From positions 62,001 to 126,000 of the forward strand of contig NZ_JGVU02000006.1 in NCBI RefSeq assembly GCF_000708755.2: a stretch of DNA of 64,000 bases, read 5' to 3'. A program made the translations under genes and the position numbers. The DNA comes from Metabacillus indicus LMG 22858. Lineage in GTDB: Bacteria > Bacillota > Bacilli > Bacillales > Bacillaceae. The notes below the pieces were generated by a model. That model saw only the letters and a program-made list of their open reading frames with translations. It did no database searches and was not told the origin of the DNA. Shown here piece after piece: positions 1 through 9,047 of this stretch (positions are counted from its first letter, which is position 1; each line of letters starts with the position of its first letter).

Positions 1-91
1 AAAACACAGCTTTTTCGCCAAACATCAGTCCGATAATACCGCCAATCACGACTGATGAAAGCAGAATAAGCGGAAAACGGTATGCTTTCAT
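1..91 (-). CDS. Dicarboxylate/amino acid:cation symporter, N-terminus only (partial)
   Basis: Only the first 30 codons are inside the window; the gene runs off the left edge on the minus strand. The ATG is preceded by GAGGG at 8-9 bases. The visible peptide starts MKAYRFPLILLSS and continues as a hydrophobic helix with the pattern IGGIIGLMFGEKAVF, which resembles the first membrane segment of DAACS-family (GltP/DctA-like) Na+ or H+ symporters. Family assignment rests on this short stretch, so it is an inference. Confidence 0.6.
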   Translation of the reverse strand, partial: MKAYRFPLILLSSVVIGGIIGLMFGEKAVF

Positions 92-186
92 GTTAAAATC
101 CCTCTTTCATATCAATAAGAACCAACTAATGCTATCAGAGGAATGGACTTTTTTCAAGAATGGTTTACTGGAATTTTCAGCGGCAC

Positions 187-216
187 AAAAAAACAGGCAA
201 TCACTCAGGATCGCCT
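187..216 (-). terminator. Probable terminator of the CNNM gene
   Basis: On the minus strand an AGGC/GCCT hairpin with an ATC/GAT inner pair is followed by a run of seven T. It overlaps the 3' end of the CNNM/HlyC gene that stops at 201. Confidence 0.5.
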
Positions 217-1514
217 GCGGCTGTTTCAATTTTCTTTTTGGCTTCAAGTGTTATGATGTGATGGCCTTCCATATCCGTTACAGTAAATTCATAGCCGTCT
301 GCGGTGATTTTATCTCCTTTTTGAACGTCAATCATTTCGGTGAGGATCCATCCGCCGATTGTATCCACATCTTCGGAATCAATGTTTGTCTGAAGAAGAT
401 CATTTACTTCCTCAATAAGCGCTTTTCCGTCAAAAATGTAGTGGGTATCGCTTTTCTTCTGCACATTCGGGAGTTCATCGATGTCAAATTCATCGCGGAT
501 CTCACCGACAATTTCTTCAAGAATATCCTCAACTGTCACAAGTCCGGCTGTTCCGCCGTATTCATCGACAAGAATGGCCATATGAATCCGGTCCTTTTGC
601 ATTCTTAGGAGCAGATCCTGAATCGGGATTGTCTCAATTACTTTTATGACCGGCCGGATGTAATTTTTAAGGAGCACGCCGTCTTTTGACATATACAGCG
701 CATCAAGCACTTCCTTAATGTTCACAAGACCGATGATGTTGTCTTTGTCTTCGTGTTCAAGCGGATACCTGGTGTATCTTTCGCTTCTCATGATTTCAAG
801 GTTTTCTTCGAATGAATCTTCCAGTGCAACAGTAACCATTTCTGTTCTTGGGACCATGATTTCTTTTGCAATCCGGTTATCAAATTCAAATATTTTGTTC
901 ACATACTTATACTCGGACTGATTGATTTCCCCGCTTTTCAAGCTTTCTGACAAGATGATGCGGAGCTCCTCTTCCGTATGGGCCATCTCGTGTTCAGATG
1001 CCGGATGCAGGCCAAACATTTTGACAATCATCTGGGCAGACCCATTCAGTGTTTTAATAAAGGGAAACATGATTTTATAAAAAAGAATAAGCGGCCTCGA
1101 AAGATTCATCGTGACCCATTCCGCCTTCTGAATGGCAAGGGTCTTTGGGGCAAGCTCCCCAATGACCACATGCAGATACGTGATCGCCACAAAAGCAAGG
1201 ACGAACGATAAAATTCCTGACAGCGACGGATTGACTCCCCATGAATCAAACAGTGGATGAAGAAGCCGTTCGATGGTCGGCTCCCCAAGCCATCCCAGAC
1301 CGAGAGCTGTAATTGTAATCCCAAGCTGGCAGGCTGAAAGATATTCATCAAGACTTCCCGTTACTTTTTTGGCAGCAATCGCTTTTTTATTTCCTTCTCC
1401 TACGAGCTGATCAATTCTTGAGCTTCTTACCTTTACAATGGCAAACTCTGCAGCGACAAAAAAGCCTGTAGCTGCAATTAAAAGGGCGACTAGAAGTAGA
1501 TTTGTGGCAATCAA
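201..1514 (-). CDS. yugS: CNNM/HlyC family membrane protein (DUF21-CBS-CorC domains)
   Basis: A 437-residue polytopic protein of the HlyC/CorC (CNNM) family, implicated in divalent cation (Mg2+) transport or resistance rather than true haemolysis. The first ~200 residues form a DUF21 membrane domain with three to four helices ([26 protein letters not shown]). Two CBS motifs follow ([10 protein letters not shown], then [24 protein letters not shown]), and the last ~80 residues match a CorC_HlyC domain. The start is TTG at 1514 with a weak GAGGG ribosome site. A much stronger AAGGAGGTGA lies about 35 bases upstream, in front of short leader frames. A paralogue with the same architecture is at 53949-55286. 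The symbol is by similarity and synteny with B. subtilis yugS. Confidence 0.85.
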   Translation of the reverse strand: MIATNLLLVALLIAATGFFVAAEFAIVKVRSSRIDQLVGEGNKKAIAAKKVTGSLDEYLSACQLGITITALGLGWLGEPTIERLLHPLFDSWGVNPSLSGILSFVLAFVAITYLHVVIGELAPKTLAIQKAEWVTMNLSRPLILFYKIMFPFIKTLNGSAQMIVKMFGLHPASEHEMAHTEEELRIILSESLKSGEINQSEYKYVNKIFEFDNRIAKEIMVPRTEMVTVALEDSFEENLEIMRSERYTRYPLEHEDKDNIIGLVNIKEVLDALYMSKDGVLLKNYIRPVIKVIETIPIQDLLLRMQKDRIHMAILVDEYGGTAGLVTVEDILEEIVGEIRDEFDIDELPNVQKKSDTHYIFDGKALIEEVNDLLQTNIDSEDVDTIGGWILTEMIDVQKGDKITADGYEFTVTDMEGHHIITLEAKKKIETAAGDPE

Positions 1515-1626
1515 AGAGTTCCCTCATTCTTCATGGACAAGGGTCACCTCCTTTCATAAGGTGAAACCCGGATTCCTTTTTATTTGCTTTTATTCTTTGC
1601 TTTTTCGCGTTACTTTAGCATTTTAT

Positions 1627-2934
1627 TTATTTCCAGGTTCTTTTCAGCCTGAAAACCTCCTGAAAGTATCCCCAGACGGAAACAGGAGCCATGATCAGCT
1701 GGTAGCTTAAAACGAAGAAAAAGAAGCCTGTAATATTTTTTCTTACTTTTAAATCAAGTTCTCTGAACACTTTTTTCTGATAGGTATAGATGCTCAAATA
1801 GCTGATCAGGGTAAGAGGCAGAACAAAAAGGGTCATCGGCCCGACAATCCAGTAATGACCGAAAAAAGCGAGAATCAGGCCGGGAATCCAGAAAACGGTA
1901 TACGTAAAATCCAGATACGGCATGATGAAATTAATGCCCGTCAGGAATTTCGCGAAAATGGCCGGCTGATGCCAAGGCTTCATTTCCTTCAGTGCTTCAA
2001 TCATCCCCCGCGCCCACCTCGACCGCTGCCTGGCAAAGTGACGGAAGGAAGCCGGTACTTCTGTAAACGCAACTGACAAAGGCTCAAAGTACACTCTGTA
2101 CCCGTGATGCAGAAATCGCCAGGTCAGAACAATATCTTCCCCGATTGCTTCCGGCCATCCTCCGGTTTCCCTTACAGCAGACGTTTTGTACAAACTGAAT
2201 GCCCCCTGTGCTACGAGCGTCCCCTGATATAAACCTTGAAGCCTTTTGATTGCTGCAATGCCGAGGAAGTAGTCCCACTCCTGCATTTTTGTCAGGAGAT
2301 TTTCCCTGCTGTTTCTGACGAGAATGGTTCCTGCAACAGCACAGACATCCTCAGGGGAACTGATCATCCTTGAAACAATGCGCCTGACAGCACTTTTGTG
2401 CAGAAGCGTATCTGCATCAAGAGTAAGGACGAATTCTGTCATTGTTTCATGAATGCCTTTGTTCAGCGCATGATATTTCCCCGGATTTTCTTCATGGAGG
2501 AGACGCACAGGAATGCCATAGGCAGTCCCGGCTTCAAGGGCAACTGACGGAGTTGAATCATCGGATCCGTTATCCACTACAATCACTTCAAGACTGCCCT
2601 TGTAATCCTGATCGGCCAAATACCTGATTGTCGTCCCGATATTCTTTTGTTCATTCTTTGCTGCAATCAAAATAGTGACCGGAACTTCAGGACTGCTGAT
2701 TTTATACGGTGGCTGCCTGTCAATCAGCAGGCTGGTGATCAAAAAGGCATTCAAAAATCCCGGTATGTAGGCAATGCCTCCAATAATGAAAATGGCAAGC
2801 GGCAGCGAGGTCAGCTCAGCAAGCTCCCTTAACCAAGGAAGAGAAAGGAAGACAGAGAAGAGCATCCACAACAAAGCCGCGGTCTGGCTGATCCAAAATT
2901 TCTTTTTCACGCTCACGTATCGCTTTAGCACCAT
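1627..2934 (-). CDS. Membrane GT2 glycosyltransferase (poly-GlcNAc/hyaluronan-synthase-like)
   Basis: A 435-residue processive family-2 glycosyltransferase. Two N-terminal membrane helices come before the cytosolic GT-A domain. Motifs in order are VVDNGSDDS (nucleotide binding), LDADT (DxD metal site), GED (catalytic-base region) and RQRSRWARG (the QxxRW motif of processive synthases). Several C-terminal helices follow. Proteins with this layout polymerise UDP-sugars and extrude polymers such as poly-beta-1,6-GlcNAc or cellulose; the actual polymer cannot be read from sequence. It stands alone, with no ica-type partner genes beside it. AAAGG lies just upstream of the ATG. Confidence 0.8.
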   Translation of the reverse strand: MVLKRYVSVKKKFWISQTAALLWMLFSVFLSLPWLRELAELTSLPLAIFIIGGIAYIPGFLNAFLITSLLIDRQPPYKISSPEVPVTILIAAKNEQKNIGTTIRYLADQDYKGSLEVIVVDNGSDDSTPSVALEAGTAYGIPVRLLHEENPGKYHALNKGIHETMTEFVLTLDADTLLHKSAVRRIVSRMISSPEDVCAVAGTILVRNSRENLLTKMQEWDYFLGIAAIKRLQGLYQGTLVAQGAFSLYKTSAVRETGGWPEAIGEDIVLTWRFLHHGYRVYFEPLSVAFTEVPASFRHFARQRSRWARGMIEALKEMKPWHQPAIFAKFLTGINFIMPYLDFTYTVFWIPGLILAFFGHYWIVGPMTLFVLPLTLISYLSIYTYQKKVFRELDLKVRKNITGFFFFVLSYQLIMAPVSVWGYFQEVFRLKRTWK

Positions 2935-3072
2935 GTCTCAACCTTTTCACTCAAGTTTTCTTTTATCTTCCGCAATCCCTGACTATGCATACATAAACGA
3001 AACAAGTAGAAAAAATGGGAGAAACTTGCACATACTACATAAAAGCATGTTTGAAATCAAGGAAGTGATGAG

Positions 3073-3315
3073 ATGAAACTGTCTGATGAGGAAAAGACCG
3101 CGCTTAGCGAAGCCATCGACAAAATGAATGAGGGGCTTGATGTATTCATTCAATTCTACAATGATGCTGAAGAAGAAAAGCCGGTGATCGAATTCAGAGA
3201 AGATACGATTGCTGCTATTGAAAAAGCAATCGAAGCCTATGGAACAGAAGCGGTTTCGGAGAAAATAAATGCCATTATCCGTGAGGTTCTATCGTTTTTA
3301 CCAAACAAAATATAA
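3073..3315 (+). CDS. mstX: Mistic-like membrane-associating protein, short form
   Basis: An 80-residue acidic helical protein. The pattern KLSDEEKTALSEAIDKMNEG, then LDVFIQFYN and a C-terminal EKINAIIREVLSF, matches the body of B. subtilis Mistic (MstX). The ~30-residue N-terminal extension of the B. subtilis protein is absent. It lies 14 bases before the yugO-type K+ channel gene, reproducing the mstX-yugO operon. In B. subtilis Mistic associates autonomously with the membrane and aids YugO, and the pair supports biofilm formation and electrical signalling. The start is ATG at 3073 with AAGGAAGTGATGAG upstream. There is no signal peptide or long hydrophobic helix, as expected for Mistic. Confidence 0.85.
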   Translation: MKLSDEEKTALSEAIDKMNEGLDVFIQFYNDAEEEKPVIEFREDTIAAIEKAIEAYGTEAVSEKINAIIREVLSFLPNKI

Positions 3316-3329
3316 GGCGGGTGTGAACG

Positions 3330-4322
3330 TTGAGATCAAATAAACTGCTTGTAGACTGGCTGAGATGGCCCCTCTATGTCCGCATTATTTTAATCGTGAT
3401 GCTGATTGTCCTGCTCTTTGGACAAGTGATATCGCTAATAGAACCAGACGTCTTTCCGACTGTTTTTGACGGAATCTGGTGGGCGCTTGTTACCGTATCC
3501 ACCGTCGGATTCGGTGATTATGTTCCTGAAACGGTTGCCGGAAGATCAGTAGGCATCGTGCTCATCCTTATTGGTGCCGGATTTGTCACGACCTACTTTG
3601 CCACATTGTCGGCAGCAGCTTTTCAAAAGCAGCATTCTTACCTAAAAGGAGAAACGGCCTACAAATATGGAAATCATGTCGTGATTGTCGGGTGGAATGA
3701 AAAATCAAACGAGCTGATCGAAACCTTCCAAAAGGTCAAGCCCTATAAAAACATCGTTCTCATTGATGACACTCTCGAAGAGTCACCTTTAATTGAAAAT
3801 CTGCATTTTATCAAAGGCAATCCAACGATTGACCGGACACTGATCAAAGCAAACATCGAAAAAGCAGATGCTGCCATCATCACGGCCGATCAGTATAAAA
3901 GCGAAACAGATGCTGACATGCAGTCGATCTTAATCCTGCTTGCACTAAAAGGCATGAACCCTGATCTTTACACGGTTGTCGAGCTTGTTACCGGGATGCA
4001 TGTGAATAACGCCAAAAGAGCAGGTGCAGATGAAATTATCAAGTCCTATCAGCTTTCAAGCCACTTGATGATGAACAGCTACCTGGCGAAATACGGGCTG
4101 TCGAGCGTATATTCAGAACTCAATCCCGCAAACGGAAACTACTTTAAAATCATTCCGATACCTCCTGAACTAGTCGGAAAAACCTTTCACGATGCCAGCC
4201 ACAGTCTGCTTGAAAAAGAAAACTTGCTTATTGGCATCAAAAAAGGAGATCAGACGAAACTGAATCCGCCAATCTCCCAAATTCTTAATGAAGAGGATCT
4301 TCTGATTATGATTACTCATTAA
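3330..4322 (+). CDS. yugO: Potassium channel with RCK (TrkA-N) domain
   Basis: A 330-residue two-helix potassium channel. A first membrane helix (residues ~15-35), a pore loop with the selectivity filter STVGFGDY (~55-62) and a second helix are followed by a cytosolic RCK domain. The RCK domain begins at about residue 110 with the dinucleotide-fold pattern HVVIVGWNEKSNELIE and ends with a small TrkA-C part. The start is TTG at 3330, with AAGGCGGGTG about 8 bases upstream. It is the second gene of the mstX-yugO operon. In B. subtilis YugO releases K+ and propagates electrical signals in biofilms. The stop codon overlaps that of the convergent yugN gene by three bases. Confidence 0.92.
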   Translation: MRSNKLLVDWLRWPLYVRIILIVMLIVLLFGQVISLIEPDVFPTVFDGIWWALVTVSTVGFGDYVPETVAGRSVGIVLILIGAGFVTTYFATLSAAAFQKQHSYLKGETAYKYGNHVVIVGWNEKSNELIETFQKVKPYKNIVLIDDTLEESPLIENLHFIKGNPTIDRTLIKANIEKADAAIITADQYKSETDADMQSILILLALKGMNPDLYTVVELVTGMHVNNAKRAGADEIIKSYQLSSHLMMNSYLAKYGLSSVYSELNPANGNYFKIIPIPPELVGKTFHDASHSLLEKENLLIGIKKGDQTKLNPPISQILNEEDLLIMITH

Positions 4323-4723
4323 TCAAGCAGCAGATCCTCAAGTTCTTTTACCAAATCCCTGCCTGTATCAATGTATTTCTCCGGAAAATCGGCGTCTTTG
4401 TCCTGCGGCTCCTGAAACTGGTCAAAAGATGCCTTTACATTTCCAATATGAACATTGTCATCAAGACCTATCTGATATTTGTGCGAAAGCAAGTAAGGGT
4501 TTGAGAGCGTGACAGTCGTATTCTGCGAATCCAGCTGGCCGTCAGCTGCCGTAAACGGAACACGCAAAAACTGATAGCCCACCTCATCATCAATCTTATA
4601 ATCAAACGAACCGTGATCATAGTCCCAGCCCCCGCCGATAGCATACCCAAGCGGCTTTAATTGTGTTTCAAGATGATACAGCTTGAACGATTTCCCTTCC
4701 AGTTTCGATGGAATTTCAATCAT
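4319..4723 (-). CDS. yugN: YugN-like family protein
   Basis: A 134-residue soluble protein matching the YugN-like family, which has no established biochemical function. The sequence is acidic and mixed alpha/beta, with no membrane segment or recognisable catalytic motif. It is convergent with yugO and overlaps its stop codon. AAGGAGGTCGAATCTC lies upstream of the ATG. The symbol follows family resemblance and position between yugO and pgi, as in B. subtilis. Confidence 0.8.
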   Translation of the reverse strand: MIEIPSKLEGKSFKLYHLETQLKPLGYAIGGGWDYDHGSFDYKIDDEVGYQFLRVPFTAADGQLDSQNTTVTLSNPYLLSHKYQIGLDDNVHIGNVKASFDQFQEPQDKDADFPEKYIDTGRDLVKELEDLLLD

Positions 4724-4774
4724 GAGATTCGACCTCCTTTTTAAGGTAGGTTCTCCTGATAACTGTTTTTTATG

Positions 4775-4800
4775 AGGAAGGGAAGGGAAGGGAAGGGAAG
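4775..4800. repeat. GGGAA pentanucleotide microsatellite
   Basis: About five copies of the 5-bp unit GGGAA lie between yugN and the 53-bp array. A strand-slippage-prone purine tract of this kind upstream of yugN could vary between isolates. Confidence 0.8.
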
Positions 4801-4814
4801 CGGAGGGAATGACA

Positions 4815-5215
4815 TATTTCGGATGGTTTGCTTACCCTCCCATGCCGTTATTCGCTTTTAGCAGGGTATGATTCCACGCTTTGCTTACCCTGCCCATGCC
4901 ATTTATCGCTCTTGCTGGGTACGATTTATCGCTTTCCTTACCCTGCCCATGCCGTTTTTCACTCTTGCTGGGTACGATTCATCCCTTTGTTTACCCTGCC
5001 CATGCCGTTTATCACTCTTGCTGGGTACGATTCATCCCTTTGCTTACCCTGCCCATGCCATTTTTCGCTCTTGCTGGGTACGATTCTTCGCTTTGCTTAC
5101 CCTGCCCATGTCGTTTTTCGCTCTTGCTGGGTACGATTCACCACTTTGCTTACCCTCCCCGATCGTTTCTTGGTTTGCGAGGGTACGATTCATCGTTTTG
5201 CTTATCCTCTCAAAT
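4815..5215. repeat. Intergenic tandem array, 53-bp unit (array C), about 7.5 copies
   Basis: The word TTACCCTGCC or a close variant recurs at 4832, 4885, 4938, 4991, 5044, 5097 and 5150 with an exact 53-base step; a degenerate last copy starts at 5202. Each unit also contains CTTGCTGGGTACGATTC, so a TACCC word and its complement GGGTA alternate. This allows a 5-bp hairpin inside or between units. All three plus frames are nearly open here only because 53 is not a multiple of three. The array fills the 590-base gap between yugN and pgi, and no gene is supported in it. Confidence 0.95.
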
Positions 5216-5268
5216 CATATTTCGTTTTCAAAGAATACAATTCGCTTATGCCCCAGCTTTTTTCCCAC

Positions 5269-5303
5269 AAAAAAAGCAGTCCGGTTCAACTGTACCGGAC
5301 TGC
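5269..5303 (-). terminator. pgi terminator
   Basis: GCAGTCCGGT pairs with ACCGGACTGC around an 8-base loop; on the minus strand it is followed by seven T. Confidence 0.9.
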
Positions 5304-5313
5304 CATTTCCTAC

Positions 5314-6663
5314 TTATTTCAAACGCTTTTCAAGCTCAGCTTTAACCTCTTCAAATCCTGGTTTGCCAAGCAGAGCAAACATGTTTACTTTGTAAGCTTC
5401 AACACCCGGCTGATCAAATGGATTCACGCCAAGCAGGTATCCGCTCATCGCACAGGCTTTTTCGAAGAAGTAGACAAGATAGCCGAATGTATACTCGTTC
5501 ATTTCCGGAAGGTTCACAATCAGGTTTGGAACGCCTCCGTCCGTGTGAGCAAGCATCGTACCCTGGAATGCTTTTTTGTTGACGAAGTCAACTGTTTCGC
5601 CTTCAAGGTAGTTCAGGCCGTCAAGGTCGTTTTCTTCTGATTCAATGGTAATCTCGTGACGCGGTTTTTCAACGTTAAGGACGGTTTCAAACAGATCACG
5701 GCGTCCTTCCTGCACGTATTGGCCCATTGAATGCAAGTCAGTTGAGAAGTTTGCTGAAGCAGGGAAAATGCCTTTTTGGTCTTTTCCTTCACTTTCGCCA
5801 AACAGCTGTTTCCACCACTCTGAGAAATATTGAAGGCCTGGCTCATAGTTAATGAGCATTTCAATCGTTTTTCCTCGGTTATACAGCGCGTTGCGGACGG
5901 CTGCATATTGGTAAGCGGCATTTTCTTCAAGCTCAGATGTTGAGAAATCGTTCATGGCAGCGGCTGCGCCTTTCATCATTTCTTCAATATCCGCTCCTGC
6001 AGCAGCAATTGGAAGCAAGCCGACAGCAGTAAGAACAGAGTAGCGGCCGCCAACATCATCAGGGATGATGAAGGACTCGTACCCTTCTTCTGAAGCAAGT
6101 GTTTTTAAAGCACCGCGGGCTTTGTCTGTTGTCGCGTAGATGCGGGTTTTTGCTTCTTCTTTTCCGTATTTTTCTTCAAGCAGTTTGCGGAAAATACGGA
6201 ATGCAAGAGCAGGCTCAGTTGTTGTGCCTGATTTTGAAATAACATTGATTGAGAAGTCGCGTCCTTCAATCAGATCCATCAAATCTTTCATGTAAGTAGA
6301 GCTGATGTTGTTGCCGACAAAGATGATTTGCGGCGTTTTGCGCTGTTCTTTAGACAAAGCATTGTAGAAAGAGTGGTTCAGCATTTCAAGGGCAGCGCGT
6401 GCGCCAAGATATGATCCGCCGATTCCAACGACTAAAAGAACATCCGAATCAGATTTAATTTTTTCTGCACTTTTTTGAATGCGTGCAAATTCTTCTTTAT
6501 CGTATGCCTCAGGGAGGTCAACCCAGCCTAGGAAGTCGCTTCCCGCTCCTGTTTTCTCATGAATTGAGTGATGCGCAACTTTAACGAAATCACGCAGGTA
6601 TGTAAGCTCATGCTCACCAAAAAATGACAGCGCTTTTGAGTAATCAAAACGAACATGTGTCAT
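5314..6663 (-). CDS. pgi: Glucose-6-phosphate isomerase
   Basis: A 449-residue cytosolic phosphoglucose isomerase interconverting glucose-6-phosphate and fructose-6-phosphate in glycolysis and gluconeogenesis. Length matches the short Gram-positive class (about 450 residues). Visible motifs include [16 protein letters not shown] near residue 80, [31 protein letters not shown] (the PGI signature), [14 protein letters not shown] and a C-terminal [19 protein letters not shown] with the active-site lysine. It has its own terminator, and the gene order yugN-pgi-yugJ is as in B. subtilis. AGGAACTGCAATG precedes the start. Confidence 0.97.
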   Translation of the reverse strand: MTHVRFDYSKALSFFGEHELTYLRDFVKVAHHSIHEKTGAGSDFLGWVDLPEAYDKEEFARIQKSAEKIKSDSDVLLVVGIGGSYLGARAALEMLNHSFYNALSKEQRKTPQIIFVGNNISSTYMKDLMDLIEGRDFSINVISKSGTTTEPALAFRIFRKLLEEKYGKEEAKTRIYATTDKARGALKTLASEEGYESFIIPDDVGGRYSVLTAVGLLPIAAAGADIEEMMKGAAAAMNDFSTSELEENAAYQYAAVRNALYNRGKTIEMLINYEPGLQYFSEWWKQLFGESEGKDQKGIFPASANFSTDLHSMGQYVQEGRRDLFETVLNVEKPRHEITIESEENDLDGLNYLEGETVDFVNKKAFQGTMLAHTDGGVPNLIVNLPEMNEYTFGYLVYFFEKACAMSGYLLGVNPFDQPGVEAYKVNMFALLGKPGFEEVKAELEKRLK

Positions 6664-6773
6664 TGCAGTTCCTCCATCGTTCCTAAAATTTTAATCCTCT
6701 TTCACTTTAACGAAACTGTGTTTGTAAATCAAGCGGACCAAAAAATGAAAACGCCATCATTTAAAAATAAATG

Positions 6774-6797
6774 AAAACACCCTGCAGATGCAGGGTG
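6774..6797 (-). terminator. yugJ terminator
   Basis: CACCCTGCA and TGCAGGGTG form a 9-bp stem with a 2-base loop (or a shorter stem with a 4-base loop), followed on the minus strand by TTTTCATTT. Confidence 0.8.
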
Positions 6798-6806
6798 CTG
6801 GTGCCA

Positions 6807-7970
6807 TTAAAGCGAAGCTCTCAAGATGGCAAGAACATCTTCTTTGTTCAGCTTTTTAAAGTTGCCGAACTCTCCGTTTGCCATTGCTTTATCTGCAATC
6901 AGATCAAGTTTCTCATCTGTAATGTCATAGTCAGCCAGGCGGCTTGGTGCACCAAGGCTGCTCCAGAACGCGCTGAGCTTGTCAATTCCCTCAAGCGCGA
7001 CATCACGGTCTGATTTGCCTTCTGTATCTACTTCAAATACGCGGACAGCAAGCTGTTTGAAACGGTCAAGGTTCTCATCAAGCGTATGTCTCATCCAGTT
7101 AGGGAACAGGATGGCCAGGCCGCCGGCATGAGGGATATCATATACAGCTGAGACAGCATGCTCGATATTGTGAGTCGCCCAGTCTCCGCGGTAGCCCATC
7201 TGAAGGGATCCGTTCAGAGCAATTGTTCCTGAATAAAGGATCGTTTCGCGAAGCTCATAATTTTCAAGGTCCTTCATCAGTTTTGGCGCTGTTTCCATAA
7301 CTGTTTTCAGAGTCGATTCACAGAACCGGTCCTGAAGCGGCGTGTTTTTTGTATGATGGAAATATTGCTCAAATACGTGAGACATCATGTCGACCATTCC
7401 GTACACGGTTTGATCCTGAGGAACTGTGTACGTGTTGACAGGATCAAGAATGGAGAATTTCGGGAATGTCAGCGGACTTCCCCAGCCGTATTTCTCCTGT
7501 GTTTCCCAGTTCGTAATAACCGAACCTGCGTTCATTTCTGAACCTGTCGCAGCAAGCGTCAGCACGGTTCCAAACGGGAGAGCTTCTGACGGAGTGTGCT
7601 TTTTGGTTACGATGTCCCATGCATCTCCGTCATATTTAGCTCCTGCAGCGACCGCTTTTGTGCAGTCAATGACACTTCCGCCGCCTACAGCAAGCAGGAA
7701 GTCAATATTTTCACTTTTACAGATATTCACACCGCGGTGAACGGTTGAAAGTCTTGGATTAGGTTCTACACCGGAAAGTTCAAAGACGTTTGATCCGGTT
7801 TTCTCAAGCTCAGCAAGTACTTTATCGTAGAGGCCGTTTCGTTTAATGCTGCCACCTCCGTAAACAAGGAGAACATTTTTGCCGTACTTAGGCACCTCTG
7901 TCTGAAGCTGCTGAAGCTGGTCTTTGCCAAAAATTAATTTCGTAGGATTATGGTATGTAAAGTTTTCCAC
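6807..7970 (-). CDS. yugJ: Iron-containing (butanol-type) alcohol dehydrogenase
   Basis: A 387-residue group III, iron-dependent alcohol dehydrogenase, probably NAD(P)H-linked and reducing aldehydes such as butanal. The N-terminal nucleotide-binding half carries [16 protein letters not shown] and [15 protein letters not shown]. The C-terminal helical half carries metal-binding histidines in [11 protein letters not shown] and [25 protein letters not shown]. The start is GTG at 7970 with a strong AAGGAGGCG ribosome site. B. subtilis carries yugJ and a paralogue yugK here; only one copy is present. Substrate is inferred from the family. Confidence 0.9.
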   Translation of the reverse strand: MENFTYHNPTKLIFGKDQLQQLQTEVPKYGKNVLLVYGGGSIKRNGLYDKVLAELEKTGSNVFELSGVEPNPRLSTVHRGVNICKSENIDFLLAVGGGSVIDCTKAVAAGAKYDGDAWDIVTKKHTPSEALPFGTVLTLAATGSEMNAGSVITNWETQEKYGWGSPLTFPKFSILDPVNTYTVPQDQTVYGMVDMMSHVFEQYFHHTKNTPLQDRFCESTLKTVMETAPKLMKDLENYELRETILYSGTIALNGSLQMGYRGDWATHNIEHAVSAVYDIPHAGGLAILFPNWMRHTLDENLDRFKQLAVRVFEVDTEGKSDRDVALEGIDKLSAFWSSLGAPSRLADYDITDEKLDLIADKAMANGEFGNFKKLNKEDVLAILRASL

Positions 7971-8129
7971 AATCGATCGCCTCCTTACGTTTTATAAAAT
8001 AAGTATGACCTGTTTGGAATGTTTTTTGCAAGAAATGCGCTTGTGGAACTCTTTTTTTCAGTCGTGAATAATTTTGATGACAATTCCGCATTCTATTAGT
8101 GAATTCTTACATCCAAGGAGGTTATCAGC

Positions 8130-8363
8130 ATGAGCGCATTACAGCGTATTGCACTTGTACTTACGATTATTGGAGCAATCAACTGGGGGCTAATCGGCTT
8201 CTTTCAATTTGATTTAGTGGCTGCTATTTTCGGCGGCCAGGGTGCTGCCCTTTCAAGAATTATTTATGGACTTGTCGGAATCGCAGGTTTAATCAACCTT
8301 GCCATCCTCTTCAAGCCGGCAGCTGAGCTCGGCCGTACGGAACCAAAACCTGAAGCACGTTAA
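8130..8363 (+). CDS. yuzA: DUF378 small membrane protein
   Basis: A 77-residue protein with two predicted membrane helices and the DUF378 signature (ALVLTIIGAINWGLIGFFQF, later IIYGLVGIAGLINLAILF). The function of DUF378 proteins is unknown. The start is ATG at 8130 with AAGGAGGTTATCAGC upstream, and a clear terminator follows. Position between yugJ and yugI matches B. subtilis yuzA. Confidence 0.9.
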   Translation: MSALQRIALVLTIIGAINWGLIGFFQFDLVAAIFGGQGAALSRIIYGLVGIAGLINLAILFKPAAELGRTEPKPEAR

Positions 8364-8367
8364 AGAA

Positions 8368-8398
8368 AAAGCACCGGATTCGCTCCGGTGCTTTTTTT
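8368..8398 (+). terminator. yuzA terminator
   Basis: AGCACCGGA pairs with TCCGGTGCT around a 3-base loop, followed by seven T. Confidence 0.92.
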
Positions 8399-8402
8399 AT
8401 GC

Positions 8403-8438
8403 AAAAAAAAGAATCCATCCATCCGGATGCATTCTTTT
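8403..8438 (-). terminator. yugI terminator
   Basis: On the minus strand an AAGAATGCATCC/GGATGGATTCTT-type stem is followed by eight T. Confidence 0.75.
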
Positions 8439-8445
8439 CACGAAC

Positions 8446-8844
8446 TTATTTGTTCGTTTGTTTTGATTGCTCGATCCACTCTTCAAGCTTCTCTTTAAGT
8501 GTGTTGAAACCTTGTGGAGTTTCGTTAGAGTAAGCTGGAGTAGCTTTCACTGTAGCCTGGCGCTTTTTAGGCTTCTTTGGAGCTTCTGTTTGTGCAGGAG
8601 CTTCTTGAGTTGCACGGATAGAAAGGCTGATTTTGCCTGCTGCTTCGTCAACAGAAAGTACTTTTACTTGTACTTCGTCTCCTACTTTCAGCTGTTCGTT
8701 AATGTCTTTAACGAAACCGTGTGCGATCTCAGAAATGTGGACTAGTCCTTGTGTAGACTCATCTAATGCAACAAACGCACCGTAGCGCTGGATTCCTGTT
8801 ACTTTGCCTGTGTAAACAGAACCTGTTTCGAATTTTGTACTCAT
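8446..8844 (-). CDS. yugI: S1 RNA-binding domain protein (general stress protein 13 family)
   Basis: A 132-residue protein. Residues ~5-80 form an S1/OB RNA-binding domain (GSVYTGKVTGIQRYGAFVAL, GLVHISEIAHGFVKDI, VGDEVQVKVLSVD, GKISLSIRAT). The tail is lysine-, proline- and alanine-rich, followed by a short helix. It is homologous to B. subtilis YugI (GSP13), a ribosome-associated stress protein. It is monocistronic with its own terminator. Confidence 0.92.
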   Translation of the reverse strand: MSTKFETGSVYTGKVTGIQRYGAFVALDESTQGLVHISEIAHGFVKDINEQLKVGDEVQVKVLSVDEAAGKISLSIRATQEAPAQTEAPKKPKKRQATVKATPAYSNETPQGFNTLKEKLEEWIEQSKQTNK

Positions 8845-9012
8845 GGTAACACTCCTATATAAGTTGATTTTTCTCGTTTAATATACGCAATTTAAAACTA
8901 TATCATATCCCGCCTGTTTTTACAATAACAATTTAGTTACTGTCAAGTAATAAGCTGTTGGCTTTTATGATCTTAACAACATCGTCGTTTACTTAAGAAC
9001 GCCAAAAAACCA

Positions 9013-9046
9013 TAAAAAACCGGGCAGAACCCCGCCCGGTTTTTCC
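9013..9046 (-). terminator. Terminator of the sigma/anti-sigma operon
   Basis: AAAAACCGGGCGGGG and CCCGGTTTTT form a GC-rich hairpin with A/T flanks on both sides, just beyond the anti-sigma stop. Confidence 0.9.
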
Positions 9047-9047
9047 A

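Noticed and set aside
4828-5640. A 270-residue plus-strand open frame and two shorter overlapping ones across the 53-bp array
   Set aside because: They are frame-cycled translations of array C: 53 is not a multiple of three, so all three frames repeat the same words. No ribosome site is present and the frame runs antisense into pgi.
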